Position numbers and translations under genes: made by a program
Notes under the pieces: generated by a model
Told to the model about the DNA's origin: nothing
Databases searched by the model: none
Seen by the model: the letters and a program-made list of their open reading frames with translations, nothing else
Part shown: positions 38,443 to 46,610 of the stretch, piece after piece
How positions within the stretch are numbered: the first letter of the stretch is position 1
How the letters are laid out: every line of letters begins with the position of its first letter
Assembly: GCF_030209475.1 (NCBI RefSeq)
Contig: NZ_JARVRW010000010.1
Location: forward strand, 183,407 to 247,406
Direction: 5' to 3'
From: Microbacterium sp. lyk4-40-TSB-66
GTDB lineage: Bacteria > Actinomycetota > Actinomycetes > Actinomycetales > Microbacteriaceae
DNA: 64,000 nucleotides

Positions 38443-38817
38443 ATGGCATCCGGGAACGAGGAAGACCCCTCCGACGACGAACGATGGCTCGTCATCGACG
38501 GTCGCCGCTGGCGCCGCACGGACCCGGCCCTCCCAACCGACGTCGCCGACCGCCTGCGCTCGCACCTGGGGCGGGCACGCGCCGCCGTCCGCTCGGCCAA
38601 GCACGCCGAAGATCCCGCCGTGCTGACCGCCGTGCGCCACCGTGTGGGGGTGGCGAAGGCGGGCCTGGGCGAGCGCGGTCCCCGCTGGTGGGATGACGCC
38701 GTTCCGGCGCGCGTGGAACGTGCCAGGGCGGCCCTTGACGAGCTGGACCGTCTCGCGCCGCCGGTCGATCACGGCCGCGCTGCGAGAGCAGACGACGACG
38801 CCGACGTCAACACGTAG
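38443..38817 (+). CDS. Conserved actinobacterial hypothetical protein
   Basis: The 124-residue soluble protein starts DERWLVIDGRRWRRTDPALP, followed by helical segments rich in Ala and Arg (LRSHLGRARAAVRSAKHAED, RHRVGVAKAGLGERG) and WWDDAVPARVERARAALDELD. This pattern is seen in small actinobacterial proteins sometimes labelled as Tol-like without evidence. No enzyme motif, signal or membrane helix is present. ATG 38443 is preferred; the frame upstream is disorganised and low in gene character. The 38186-38442 stretch holds no other clear gene. Confidence 0.75.
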   Translation: MASGNEEDPSDDERWLVIDGRRWRRTDPALPTDVADRLRSHLGRARAAVRSAKHAEDPAVLTAVRHRVGVAKAGLGERGPRWWDDAVPARVERARAALDELDRLAPPVDHGRAARADDDADVNT

Positions 38818-38868
38818 CGATGGCGCGGGCCCACGCGGTGGGCTGGAGCCTTCGACGAGAGGAATGAC

Positions 38869-39360
38869 ATGTCATCCACCGGATCCGAGCTGGAGAAGCT
38901 CAACGAACTGCTGAAGAAGTTCCGCTTCGCGATGGTCACGACCCGCGCGGAGGACGGCGCCCTGCACGCGCATCCGCTGACGGTTCAGGAGACCGAGAGC
39001 GACGGCGACCTGTGGTTCATCGTGGGGACGCACGCTTCCGCCGTCGCGCACGTGCGACGCGACCCGAAGGTCGGGCTGTCGTTCAGTTCCGACAGCACGT
39101 GGCTGTCGCTCGCGGGCGAGGCCGAGGTCGTCGACGACCTGGCGAAGCTCAAGGAGCTGTGGTCGACGAGCGTCGAAGCCTGGTTCCCCGACGGCCCCGA
39201 GTCACCCGGTGTCACGCTGCTGCGCGTGAACACGCTGAGCGGCGAGTACTGGGGCAGCGCAGGTGGACGCATCGCCACCGCCATCGCCCTGGTGACGTCG
39301 AAGGTCACCGGCGAACGCCCCCAGGGTGGAGAGAACGAGAAGTTCGACCTCCCCGCCTGA
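38869..39360 (+). CDS. Pyridoxamine 5'-phosphate oxidase-like FMN-binding protein
   Basis: The 163-residue split-barrel protein is of the general-stress-protein-26 type. FRFAMVTTRAEDGALHAHPLTV (near 18-39), DLWFIVGTHASAVAHVRRDPKVGLSFS and WLSLAGEAEVVDD are typical. GSP26-like proteins bind FMN or FAD and are linked to oxidative or general stress; the activity is unknown. GAGG occurs nine bases before the ATG. A perfect 24-bp palindrome (39367-39390) follows as terminator. Confidence 0.88.
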   Translation: MSSTGSELEKLNELLKKFRFAMVTTRAEDGALHAHPLTVQETESDGDLWFIVGTHASAVAHVRRDPKVGLSFSSDSTWLSLAGEAEVVDDLAKLKELWSTSVEAWFPDGPESPGVTLLRVNTLSGEYWGSAGGRIATAIALVTSKVTGERPQGGENEKFDLPA

Positions 39361-39366
39361 TCGACG

Positions 39367-39390
39367 GGCCGGGCCCCGCGGGGCCCGGCC
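39367..39390. terminator. Perfect palindrome terminator
   Basis: A 24-base perfect palindrome begins GGCCGGGCCCCG at 39367. It sits after the PNPOx-like gene and, for the other strand, after the small acidic frame. Confidence 0.7.
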
Positions 39391-39395
39391 ACCGA

Positions 39396-39527
39396 TCATC
39401 CCCCCGACGGGTTGTCGACCGGGGTGTCGTCGTCATCCGTCGTGTCGGGGATCTGAGGCGGGTCGGCGGTTTCCAACTCGTCGGGTTCGTCGGCGGTGTC
39501 TGGGGCGTTGTCCGGTGTCGATTGCAT
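39396..39527 (-). CDS. Possible 43-residue acidic protein
   Basis: An ATG-started frame encodes a very acidic Asp/Thr/Pro-rich peptide (MQSTPDNAPDTADEPDELET..., ending DNPSGG), directly before a terminator palindrome. The composition is unlike translated noise of this GC-rich genome, which is usually Arg-rich. No good ribosome-binding site is visible, so it may not be expressed. No family recognised. Confidence 0.4.
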   Translation of the reverse strand: MQSTPDNAPDTADEPDELETADPPQIPDTTDDDDTPVDNPSGG

Positions 39528-39639
39528 GGGGTCAGCCGATCACGTCCGTGACCGGCCACGCGCGGGCCTTGTGCACACCGGATCAGTGTGCGAGCGCAAG
39601 CCCCCGGAGCGCGAAGCGCCCTCTTGCGACGATGTCGCC

Positions 39640-39795
39640 ATGTCACGACCTGAGGTGCGCTCCAAGCCCTGCGCCTTCTGCGGGCGCCCGTTCACCGATC
39701 GCAAACGCTGGAGCGGCCGTGACCAGTGGGATCAGGTGCTGTACTGCTCGCGCGGATGCCGGGCGAAGGCCGCGACGCAGAGGCGGCACGCGTGA
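39640..39795 (+). CDS. DUF2256 small zinc-ribbon protein
   Basis: The 51-residue protein has KPCAFCGRPFTDRKRW followed by a second pair in YCSRGCR, the DUF2256 pattern (probable four-Cys zinc site). DUF2256 genes are habitually next to FeS-BCP-type photolyases; here the stop overlaps the photolyase GTG (GTGA, 39792-39795), so the two are translationally coupled. GACGAT lies six bases before the ATG, which again fits leaderless initiation. Its function with photolyase is unknown. Confidence 0.85.
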   Translation: MSRPEVRSKPCAFCGRPFTDRKRWSGRDQWDQVLYCSRGCRAKAATQRRHA

Positions 39796-41231
39796 GGGCG
39801 GCCCTGATCCTCGCGACGCAGCAGTTCGCCGAGCATCCCGCGTTCGCCGACGACGGTATCGAGGAGTTCTTCTTCATCGAGTCGGCACCGCGGTTCCGCA
39901 AGCTCCCGTACCACCGGCATAAGATCGTGCTGCTGATCTCCGCGATGCGGCACACGGCCGCCCGGCTGGAGGCCGAGGGCAAAACGGTCCGCCGGATCGC
40001 CCTCGACGACGACCTCACGTTCAAGGCGGGGCTCGAACGCCTCCTGAAGGCGCACCGCGTCACCGAACTGACGTGGATGAGCGACCCCAACCGTCCCGTC
40101 GACGAGCGCATCGCCGCGATCTGCGCCGACCACGGCGTCGACACGGCCATGTTGTCGGACGGGCTGTTCCTCACCCCCGAAGAAGAGGTCGACGGCTGGT
40201 TCGCCGAGCATCCGACACCGCTGATGGAGGACTTCTACCACTGGCAGCGCCGGCGCACCGGCATCCTGATGGACGGGGGCAAGCCCGCGGGGCGCAGGTG
40301 GAACTTCGACGCCGACAATCGCAAGCCGCTTCCCAAGAAGGGCGTGCAGATCCCGTCGCTTCCGCAGCCGGAGCACGACGAGATCACCCGCGCGGTGATC
40401 ACGGAGGTCGATGAGCTGTTTCCCGAGCACCCCGGCGAAGCGGGGGATTTCTGGCTCCCTGTGACCCCGGAGGACGCCCGCGACTGGCTCGACGTGTTCG
40501 TCGCCGAACGTCTGAACGACTTCGGCCGCTACGAGGACGCGATGAAGGCCGACGAGCCGTTCCTCTTCCACGCGATCATCTCGCCGATGCTCAACATCGG
40601 TCTGCTCACCGTCGAAGAAGTGGTGGCCGCGGCAACGCGTACGGATGCACCCCTGGCATCCGTCGAGGGATTCATCCGGCAGGTGATCGGATGGCGCGAG
40701 TACATGCGCGGCATGTACCGGGCGCACCCGAAGCTCGAGCATGTCAACGCCCTGCACCTCGACAAGCGCATCCAGAAGTACTGGTACTCGGGTGAACGGA
40801 TGCCGAGCGACCTGCCGATTCCGGTGCGGACGGTCCTCGAGCGCGTGCACCGGTGGGGCTACGCGCACCACATCGAGCGGCTCATGGTGCTGGGCAACTG
40901 GTTCCTCCTGCAGGGATACGCGCCGCGGGAGGTGAACGCGTGGTTCCTCGCGCTGTTCGTCGACGCGTACGACTGGGTCATGGTGCCCAACGTCATGGGG
41001 ATGAGCCAGTTCGCCGACGGCGGGTTCGTCGCCACGAAGCCGTACGTGTCGGGCGGGGCGTATCTGCAGAAGATGGGTTCGTGGTGGCCGTCGGCGGCGG
41101 ATGCGAAGGATTCCGTCTTCACCGACGCGTACTGGGCGTTCCTCGAACGCCACGAGGACGTTCTGGCCGGCAACCACCGGCTCGGCCTCGCGCTGGCGCA
41201 GATGCGCAAGCGGCGCGACGCGCGGGAGTAA
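39792..41231 (+). CDS. Cryptochrome/photolyase of the FeS-BCP (PhrB) family, cluster cysteines missing
   Basis: The 479-residue protein aligns by eye with Agrobacterium PhrB, a (6-4) photolyase. The N-terminal lumazine-binding domain has ESAPRFRKLPYHRHKIVLLISAMRH (split), and the FAD-binding helical domain includes WREYMRGMY, GYAHHIERLMVLGN and PNVMGMSQFADGGF. These enzymes use FAD and light to repair pyrimidine (6-4) products. In PhrB four Cys hold a [4Fe-4S] cluster; here the region after TKPYVSGGAYLQKMGS reads WWPSAADAKDSVFTDAYWAF where YC-x-x-C and ACPFN are expected, and the Cys before the GYAHH helix is absent too. The only Cys is near residue 117. The C-terminus is also shorter. GTG overlaps the DUF2256 stop. 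Confidence 0.9.
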   Translation: MRAALILATQQFAEHPAFADDGIEEFFFIESAPRFRKLPYHRHKIVLLISAMRHTAARLEAEGKTVRRIALDDDLTFKAGLERLLKAHRVTELTWMSDPNRPVDERIAAICADHGVDTAMLSDGLFLTPEEEVDGWFAEHPTPLMEDFYHWQRRRTGILMDGGKPAGRRWNFDADNRKPLPKKGVQIPSLPQPEHDEITRAVITEVDELFPEHPGEAGDFWLPVTPEDARDWLDVFVAERLNDFGRYEDAMKADEPFLFHAIISPMLNIGLLTVEEVVAAATRTDAPLASVEGFIRQVIGWREYMRGMYRAHPKLEHVNALHLDKRIQKYWYSGERMPSDLPIPVRTVLERVHRWGYAHHIERLMVLGNWFLLQGYAPREVNAWFLALFVDAYDWVMVPNVMGMSQFADGGFVATKPYVSGGAYLQKMGSWWPSAADAKDSVFTDAYWAFLERHEDVLAGNHRLGLALAQMRKRRDARE

Positions 41232-41236
41232 GGCTC

Positions 41237-41413
41237 GGAGAGGTGGTTGAGCCTGTCGCGGCCACGTGTTTGTTGGTTCCGGTCCCTTCGACAGGCTCAG
41301 GGACCTGAGTTGGAGAGGTGGCCGAGCGTGTCGAAGCCACTTGTCTTTGTTGGTTCCGGTCCCTTCGACAGGCCCAGGAACGGCGCGAGCGCGGTCGCTG
41401 AGCCTGTCGAAGC
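41237..41413. repeat. Dispersed repeat, two tandem copies plus a half copy
   Basis: Two ~68-base units start at 41237 and 41312 (period 75). Each begins GGAGAGGTGG and ends CCCTTCGACAGGC(T/C)CAGG. Each contains an inverted pair related to GAGCCTGTCGAAG / CTTCGACAGGCTCAG, and a half unit GCTGAGCCTGTCGAAGC lies at 41397-41413. It resembles the REP/MITE-like CTTCGACAGGCTCAG elements of high-GC actinobacteria. Confidence 0.75.
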
Positions 41414-41423
41414 TCCCGCGGTG

Positions 41424-41639
41424 TCAGCTCTTCAGCTTGTTGAGGGCAGAGCCCTTGTGGGCGGCCTTCGCGCCGGACTTCTCCGACTTCACGATGAAGG
41501 CCGGGTCGTCGTCGGATGCCGTGAACTTCTGGCCGTCGTGTTCGAAGTCCTTCGTCTTCTTCTCCACGACCTCGCCCTGCGTGCGCCCTTGCGGGGTATC
41601 CCAGCTGACCCGGTCGCCTTTCGACAGATCCTTCGCCAT
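41424..41639 (-). CDS. DUF2945 / HVA1-TUDOR small protein
   Basis: The 71-residue protein MAKDLSKGDRVSWDTPQGRTQG... continues with VVEKKTKDFEHDGQKFTASDDDPAFIVKSEKSGAKAAHKG, the signature of DUF2945 (hypervirulence-associated TUDOR domain). It is a small beta-barrel-like cytosolic protein of unknown role, often in stress gene neighbourhoods. Here it is divergent from catalase, with about 180 bases between the two starts. Confidence 0.9.
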   Translation of the reverse strand: MAKDLSKGDRVSWDTPQGRTQGEVVEKKTKDFEHDGQKFTASDDDPAFIVKSEKSGAKAAHKGSALNKLKS

Positions 41640-41819
41640 GACGCGTCCTTTCCGTTGATGTGGGTTCATGGTGTCGAGCGGCCGGACGGTGCCTCGGGGG
41701 ATTGACAGCCGCGGGACGGTACGTCGCCGGGGGGAGATCCGCAATGCCTCGTCGATGTCGGAGGGGGTGCGTAGCGTCGGGGACGGGTCGCCCCCGCGGC
41801 CCGCGACGTGAGGAGAGCC

Positions 41820-43349
41820 ATGACCGAGCCGACCACCCAGAACAACGGAGCGCCCGTCGCCAGCGACGAACATTCCCAGAGCGTCGGCGCCGACGGCTCG
41901 ATCGCCCTCACCGATCACTACCTGATCGAGAAGCTCGCGCAGTTCAACCGCGAGCGCGTGCCCGAGCGCGTCGTGCACGCCAAGGGCGGCGGTGCCTTCG
42001 GCACGTTCCGCACCACCGGCGACGTCTCGGCGTATACGCGGGCGGCGCTGTTCCAGCCGGGCGTGGAGACCGAGATGCTCGCGCGTTTCTCGTCCGTCGC
42101 CGGCGAGCAGGGGAGCCCCGACACCTGGCGCGACCCGCGCGGCTTCTCGCTGAAGTTCTACACGACCGAGGGCAACTACGACCTGGTCGGCAACAACACC
42201 CCCGTCTTCTTCGTGAAGGACGGCATCAAGTTCCCCGACTTCATCCGGTCGCAGAAGCGCCTGCCCGGCAGCCACCTGCGCGACAACACGATGCAGTGGG
42301 ATTTCTGGACGCTCTCGCCCGAGAGCGCGCACCAGGTGACGTGGCTCATGGGCGACCGGGGCATCCCGGCATCCTGGCGCCACATGAACGGCTATGGATC
42401 GCACACCTATCAGTGGATCAACGCCGAGGGCGAGCGATTCTGGGTGAAGTACCACTTCCACACCGACCTCGGTCACAAGACGTTGACCCAGGACGAGGCC
42501 GATCAGATCGCGGGTCAGGACGCCGACTTCCACATCCGCGACCTCTACGCCGCGATCGAACGCGCCGAGTTCCCGACGTGGACGCTGAAGGTGCAGATCA
42601 TGCCCTACGACGATGCCAAGACGTATCGCTTCAACCCCTTCGACCTGACCAAGGTGTGGCCGCACGAGGACTACCCCGAGATCGAGGTGGGCACGATGGA
42701 GCTCAATCGCAATCCGGGCAATTACTTCGCCGAGATCGAGCAGGCGGCGTTCGAGCCGTCGAACTTCGTGCCCGGCATCGACGGCAGCCCCGACAAGATG
42801 CTGCAGGCGCGCATCTTCAGCTACGCCGACGCCCACCGGTACCGCGTCGGCACGAACTACCAGCAGCTGCCCGTCAATCGTCCCCACACCGAGGTGCACT
42901 CGTACTCGAAAGAGGGCGCGATGCGCTACGAGTACAACCCGCCCGAGGTCCCGGTCTACGCCCCCAACTCGGTCGGCGGCCCCGCGGCCGACCCGCGCCG
43001 TGCGGGCGACGGCGGGTGGCAGAGCGACGGCGACCTCGTCCGCTCGGCGGCGACGCTGCACCCCGAGGACGATGACTGGGGCCAGGCGGGAACGCTCGTG
43101 CGTGAGGTGATGTCCGCTGAGGAGCGCGACCGTCTTGTGGAGACCATCACGGGTCACGTCGGAGGAGTCACGCGCGCCGACGTTCGCGACCGGGCCGTGC
43201 AGTACTGGAAGAACGTCGACGCCGAGGTCGGTTCCCGCGTCGAGGCGGCCCTGCCGCCACTGGAGGGATCGACGGCTCAGGGCGAGCAGCTGAGCGAGCC
43301 GAACCCCGACGGTGACCTCGTCGGAACGGACGTGGCGGGGAGGATCTGA
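41820..43349 (+). CDS. katA: Monofunctional catalase
   Basis: The 509-residue haem catalase decomposes hydrogen peroxide. The catalytic His stretch is [20 protein letters not shown] (near 40-60), the distal Asn lies in the stretch [16 protein letters not shown], and [26 protein letters not shown] precedes it. The haem-ligand Tyr is in [15 protein letters not shown] (near 330-345). GAGGAGA is four to five bases before the ATG. Length is that of small-subunit (clade 3) catalases. The symbol is by family, not subtype proof. A long imperfect hairpin at 43368-43441 ends the gene. Confidence 0.95.
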   Translation: MTEPTTQNNGAPVASDEHSQSVGADGSIALTDHYLIEKLAQFNRERVPERVVHAKGGGAFGTFRTTGDVSAYTRAALFQPGVETEMLARFSSVAGEQGSPDTWRDPRGFSLKFYTTEGNYDLVGNNTPVFFVKDGIKFPDFIRSQKRLPGSHLRDNTMQWDFWTLSPESAHQVTWLMGDRGIPASWRHMNGYGSHTYQWINAEGERFWVKYHFHTDLGHKTLTQDEADQIAGQDADFHIRDLYAAIERAEFPTWTLKVQIMPYDDAKTYRFNPFDLTKVWPHEDYPEIEVGTMELNRNPGNYFAEIEQAAFEPSNFVPGIDGSPDKMLQARIFSYADAHRYRVGTNYQQLPVNRPHTEVHSYSKEGAMRYEYNPPEVPVYAPNSVGGPAADPRRAGDGGWQSDGDLVRSAATLHPEDDDWGQAGTLVREVMSAEERDRLVETITGHVGGVTRADVRDRAVQYWKNVDAEVGSRVEAALPPLEGSTAQGEQLSEPNPDGDLVGTDVAGRI

Positions 43350-43367
43350 GCCACGGGCTCACCAGGT

Positions 43368-43441
43368 GAGACGGCACCTCGCCGACCGAACGGTTGCCCG
43401 CGGCAACGGGGGCGTCGGCGGGGGCCGTCTCACGGGGGAGA
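43368..43441 (+). terminator. Long imperfect hairpin after catalase
   Basis: GAGACGGC (43368-43375) pairs with GCCGTCTC (43434-43441), with inner arms CGCCGAC/GTCGGCG and CGGTTGCC/GGCAACG. Confidence 0.65.
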
Positions 43442-43482
43442 TGTCGGACGCGATCGCGGCGCATCCGGTGTGGTTCCCCTGA

Positions 43483-44070
43483 TCAGAGGGGTGCCCGGTC
43501 CGCGCGTGTCAGCCGGAAACGGGATGCCACGACACCGACGAGAAGTGCTCCCGCACCGCCCGCCATCATGTCGCCGATGGTGTCGTCGTAGGTCACGAAG
43601 ATGGCATCCGTGATGAAGCGATAGCCGAACCACTCGACCATCTCCCACACCGCCGACAGCGCCAGACCGGCGAGGGTGGCGACCACGATCGGGGTGCGCC
43701 GGCGTCCGGTCGGGGCGACGACGCCCGCATCGTCGAGGAGCACCAGCGCGACGGCCGCCAGTACCCCGGTGCACACGAGGTGCACGACGAGGTCCCACCC
43801 CGTCCACGCCCGGTAGAGCTCCAGCACGTTGCTGCCGGCGGCGACGAACACCGTCACGCAGGTGACCAGGTCGAGCCCTGAACGCAGCCCGATCATGCGG
43901 GAGAGCATGACGGCCGGCAGCGACATCGACAGTACGGCGAAGTCGGTGAACGGCAGGGTGAACAGCGACACGAGGACGAGCACGATGGCCGTGGCGCGCA
44001 CCGCGTCGGTCAGCCAGTCGGTGACGCTGCGCGGCGGGCGCTTCAGGTTGGCGTACATGGCCCGGATCAT
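43483..44070 (-). CDS. Membrane protein, DUF2238/YjdF-like
   Basis: The 195-residue protein has five or six hydrophobic segments. Its later part LSAVWEMVEWFGYRFITDAIFVTYDDTIGDMMAGGAGALLVGV matches the conserved WE-x-x-EW and D-x-x-x-D pattern of the YjdF/DUF2238 and VanZ-like membrane families. Function unknown. AGGAGG stands seven bases before ATG 44070; ATG 44076 is too close to it. It is last in a three-gene operon with the EEP enzyme and the glycosyltransferase. Confidence 0.78.
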   Translation of the reverse strand: MIRAMYANLKRPPRSVTDWLTDAVRATAIVLVLVSLFTLPFTDFAVLSMSLPAVMLSRMIGLRSGLDLVTCVTVFVAAGSNVLELYRAWTGWDLVVHLVCTGVLAAVALVLLDDAGVVAPTGRRRTPIVVATLAGLALSAVWEMVEWFGYRFITDAIFVTYDDTIGDMMAGGAGALLVGVVASRFRLTRADRAPL

Positions 44071-44098
44071 CGGCATCCCTCCTGGGTCGCTCGGGTGG

Positions 44099-44932
44099 TC
44101 ACGGGGCGGATCCGCCCGGGATGCGCACCACGGCCTGCACGGGCAGGTGATCGCTGGGCCACTGCGTTCCCGTCGGCCGCGGGTCGATCCCGACGGCCCG
44201 CACCCCCACGTCGGGTGTCGCCAGCACGGCGTCGATGCGCCGCGTTCCCTGTTTAGGACGCCGGTAGTTGTTGAACGTGCCCCACTCGGCCGTGCGACGG
44301 GCCGGGGCGTACGACCACGTGTCCAGGAGCAGCCCGTCGGCGAACATCTCGGCGAGCTCGCGCGAGCGCACGTGCGCGTTGACGTCGGCCGTGAACAGCA
44401 ACGGACCCCCGCGGGTGGCGACCAGCTCGTGCAGCCACGTGGCCGAGCGTCGGCGCGCGCGATGGGAGAACGCGTCGAAGTGCGTGTTGACGAAGGTGAA
44501 CCCGGCACCGGTGGCCTGATCGCGCAGCTGGGCGATCACCGCCACGCGGGGGATGGTGTTCCCCCATCCCGTCGAGCCCGGGACGTCGGGGGTGTCCGAC
44601 AGCATGATCTGCTCCCAGCTCTCCACCTCGATGCGATCGCGGTCGTAGAAGAGGGGCGTGCCCTCGCCGCCGCGGTCCTTGCCGCGACCGAGACCGACGC
44701 GCCCGTACTGCGAGCCCAGCGACTCCTGCACCCATCGCGCCTGGTCGGGCATGGCCTCCTGCGAACCGAGCAGATGCGGACGGTTGGCGCCGAGGAAGGT
44801 GCGCAGACGCTGCTTGCGCATCGGCCAGCGGTCGGCCGACGGCCACGTGATGCGCTCGAACCGCCGCCGGATGTTGAAGCTCATCACGTGCAGGTCGGGC
44901 GCCTCGACGTTCGGGAACAGGATGCCGGTCAT
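44099..44932 (-). CDS. Endonuclease/exonuclease/phosphatase (EEP) family protein
   Basis: The 277-residue protein has the EEP fold motifs: VMSFNIRR (near 18), the metal Glu in LLGSQEA, VNTHFDAFS, TADVNAH, RRIDAVLA and SDHLPVQAVV at the end. Such enzymes hydrolyse phosphodiesters in nucleic acids, lipids or inositol phosphates; the substrate is unknown. It is cytosolic (no signal). Its start codon overlaps the end of the glycosyltransferase gene by four bases. Confidence 0.88.
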   Translation of the reverse strand: MTGILFPNVEAPDLHVMSFNIRRRFERITWPSADRWPMRKQRLRTFLGANRPHLLGSQEAMPDQARWVQESLGSQYGRVGLGRGKDRGGEGTPLFYDRDRIEVESWEQIMLSDTPDVPGSTGWGNTIPRVAVIAQLRDQATGAGFTFVNTHFDAFSHRARRRSATWLHELVATRGGPLLFTADVNAHVRSRELAEMFADGLLLDTWSYAPARRTAEWGTFNNYRRPKQGTRRIDAVLATPDVGVRAVGIDPRPTGTQWPSDHLPVQAVVRIPGGSAP

Positions 44933-45735
44933 CCGCGGGCCGCCTCGTCGCGGTCGACGGTACGGACCGCGTGCGCGGGGTCCTCCTGCAGGCGGCGCCC
45001 GCGCCACACCCGCACCCAGCGCGCCGGGGGGATCTCGCGCGGCCAGTGCGCGAACACGGTGCCCGCCCCGCGGCGGAAGCACCGCGCGAACCGGCGCGGC
45101 TCGACCGTGCGCGACGACACCCGCATGTGCTGCCCCGACACGGAGCGGATGCGGTGGCTCATGCCCAGGTGGTACGCCAGGTCGAGGTCGTCGTGCAGTT
45201 CGGGGTCGAGGTGCACCTCGTCGCGTACGGCGAGCCACGCCCGGCGACGGAAGGCCATGTTCGACCCCCAGAGCGGTGTGTGCCCGAGCGCGGGGCGGGC
45301 GAAGGCATTGTAGGTGCCGAGGAAGACCCGGGCCATCGTCACGCGCCGGGAGGCGGGTCCGTCATGGAACACGGCGCCGCCGGTGACGGCATCCACCCCG
45401 GTCTCGCCGAGGGCCTCGACCATGCTCTCGACCCAGGTGGCGGCAGGGATGCTGTCGGCGTCGAGGCGCAGGATGAGATCGCCCCGTGCGGCGTCGTATC
45501 CGGTGGCGGCCGCGGCCGGGATGCCGCGCTCGCCGCAGAACACCACGCGCGCCCCCGCGGCGCGGGCGATGTCGGCGCTGTCGTCGGTGGAGTCGTTGTC
45601 GACGACGATGATCTCGTCGGCGGCGACGGTCTGCGCGGCCAACGCCCGCAGGCAGCGCCTGAGGTGCGGACCGTCGTCGCGGACGGGGATGACGACCGAC
45701 ACGGTCGCGGTCGACGACGCGGAGCCTTCAGGCAC
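44929..45735 (-). CDS. Family 2 glycosyltransferase
   Basis: The 268-residue GT-A enzyme has TVSVVIPVRDDGPHLRRCLRAL, VVDNDSTDDSADIARAAG, the metal/sugar motif LDADS (near 92), and a later LWGSNMAFRRRAW and HDDLDLAYHL block. It transfers a sugar from a nucleotide donor to an unknown acceptor, probably in cell-surface material. The GTG start has GGGAGGAAGC just upstream and a TAGCGT box about 30 bases away. First gene of the operon with the EEP enzyme and a membrane protein. Confidence 0.88.
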   Translation of the reverse strand: MPEGSASSTATVSVVIPVRDDGPHLRRCLRALAAQTVAADEIIVVDNDSTDDSADIARAAGARVVFCGERGIPAAAATGYDAARGDLILRLDADSIPAATWVESMVEALGETGVDAVTGGAVFHDGPASRRVTMARVFLGTYNAFARPALGHTPLWGSNMAFRRRAWLAVRDEVHLDPELHDDLDLAYHLGMSHRIRSVSGQHMRVSSRTVEPRRFARCFRRGAGTVFAHWPREIPPARWVRVWRGRRLQEDPAHAVRTVDRDEAARG

Positions 45736-45839
45736 GCTTCCTCCCGGGGACGAGTCCTCTCACGCTAGGCGATGCGCGTGCCGCGTTTCCCGGCTTGACG
45801 CCCACGGGTCCGGATGACACGCGCACGTGCGGGGTTTCA

Positions 45840-45845
45840 TAGGGT
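45840..45845 (+). promoter_or_regulatory. -10 box of leaderless trhO promoter
   Basis: TAGGGT, seven bases before ATG 45853. Confidence 0.55.
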
Positions 45846-45852
45846 GGATGCC

Positions 45853-46608
45853 ATGGCATCCGTCCTCAACGTCTCGGCGTACCTGTTCACGCGCATCGCC
45901 GACCCCGGCGTCCTGCGCGTGTCGCTGCGCGAGCGCGCGGCGGCCGCCGGCCTCCGGGGCACGATCCTGCTGGCCGAGGAGGGGATCAACCTGTTCCTCG
46001 CCGGGGATGCCGATCCGCTTCGCGGCTTCGTGGAAGACCTCCGCACCGACGAGCGCTTCACCGCGCTCCGCACGAAGGACAGCTGGTCTGACGGCGTGCC
46101 CTTCGACAAGCTCCTCGTGAAGGTGAAACGCGAGATCATCCGCATGGACCGGCCCGGAGTGCGCCCGCAGGACGGCCGGGCTCCCGCGGTGAGTCCCGAC
46201 ACTCTGCGTCGCTGGCTCGATCGCGGCGCCGACGACGACGGTCGCGAGGTCGTGCTCGTCGACACCCGCAACGCGTTCGAGGTCGACTACGGCACCTTCG
46301 CCGGTGCCCTGGACTGGCGTATCGAGCGGTTCACGCAGTTCCCGGATGCCGCGAGCTCCCACCGCGACGACCTCGCCGGCAAGACGGTGGTCAGTTTCTG
46401 CACGGGCGGGATCCGCTGCGAGAAGGCGGCTCTGTACCTGCGGTCCGAGGGCGTCGAGGCATACCAGCTCGACGGCGGGATCCTGGGGTGGTTCGATGCG
46501 CAGGGCGCTGCGCACTGGAACGGCGACTGCTTCGTCTTCGACGGGCGCGAAGCGCTCGACGCCGGACTGACGCCCGCCCGCGCAGCCGTCTCCTCGCTCG
46601 GTAGCTGA
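45853..46608 (+). CDS. trhO: tRNA uridine(34) hydroxylase (rhodanese-type, UPF0176)
   Basis: The 251-residue protein has the YceA/TrhO layout. An N-terminal domain (LRGTILLAEEGINLFLAG, KTDxSW-like KDSW) is followed by a rhodanese domain with LVDTRNAFEVDYGTF and active-site loop SFCTGGIRCEKA (Cys183 and Cys188). TrhO uses O2 to form 5-hydroxyuridine at tRNA position 34, with prephenate independent chemistry. The ATG lies seven bases after TAGGGT. The M19 dipeptidase gene follows after two bases. Confidence 0.9.
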   Translation: MASVLNVSAYLFTRIADPGVLRVSLRERAAAAGLRGTILLAEEGINLFLAGDADPLRGFVEDLRTDERFTALRTKDSWSDGVPFDKLLVKVKREIIRMDRPGVRPQDGRAPAVSPDTLRRWLDRGADDDGREVVLVDTRNAFEVDYGTFAGALDWRIERFTQFPDAASSHRDDLAGKTVVSFCTGGIRCEKAALYLRSEGVEAYQLDGGILGWFDAQGAAHWNGDCFVFDGREALDAGLTPARAAVSSLGS

Positions 46609-46610
46609 CC

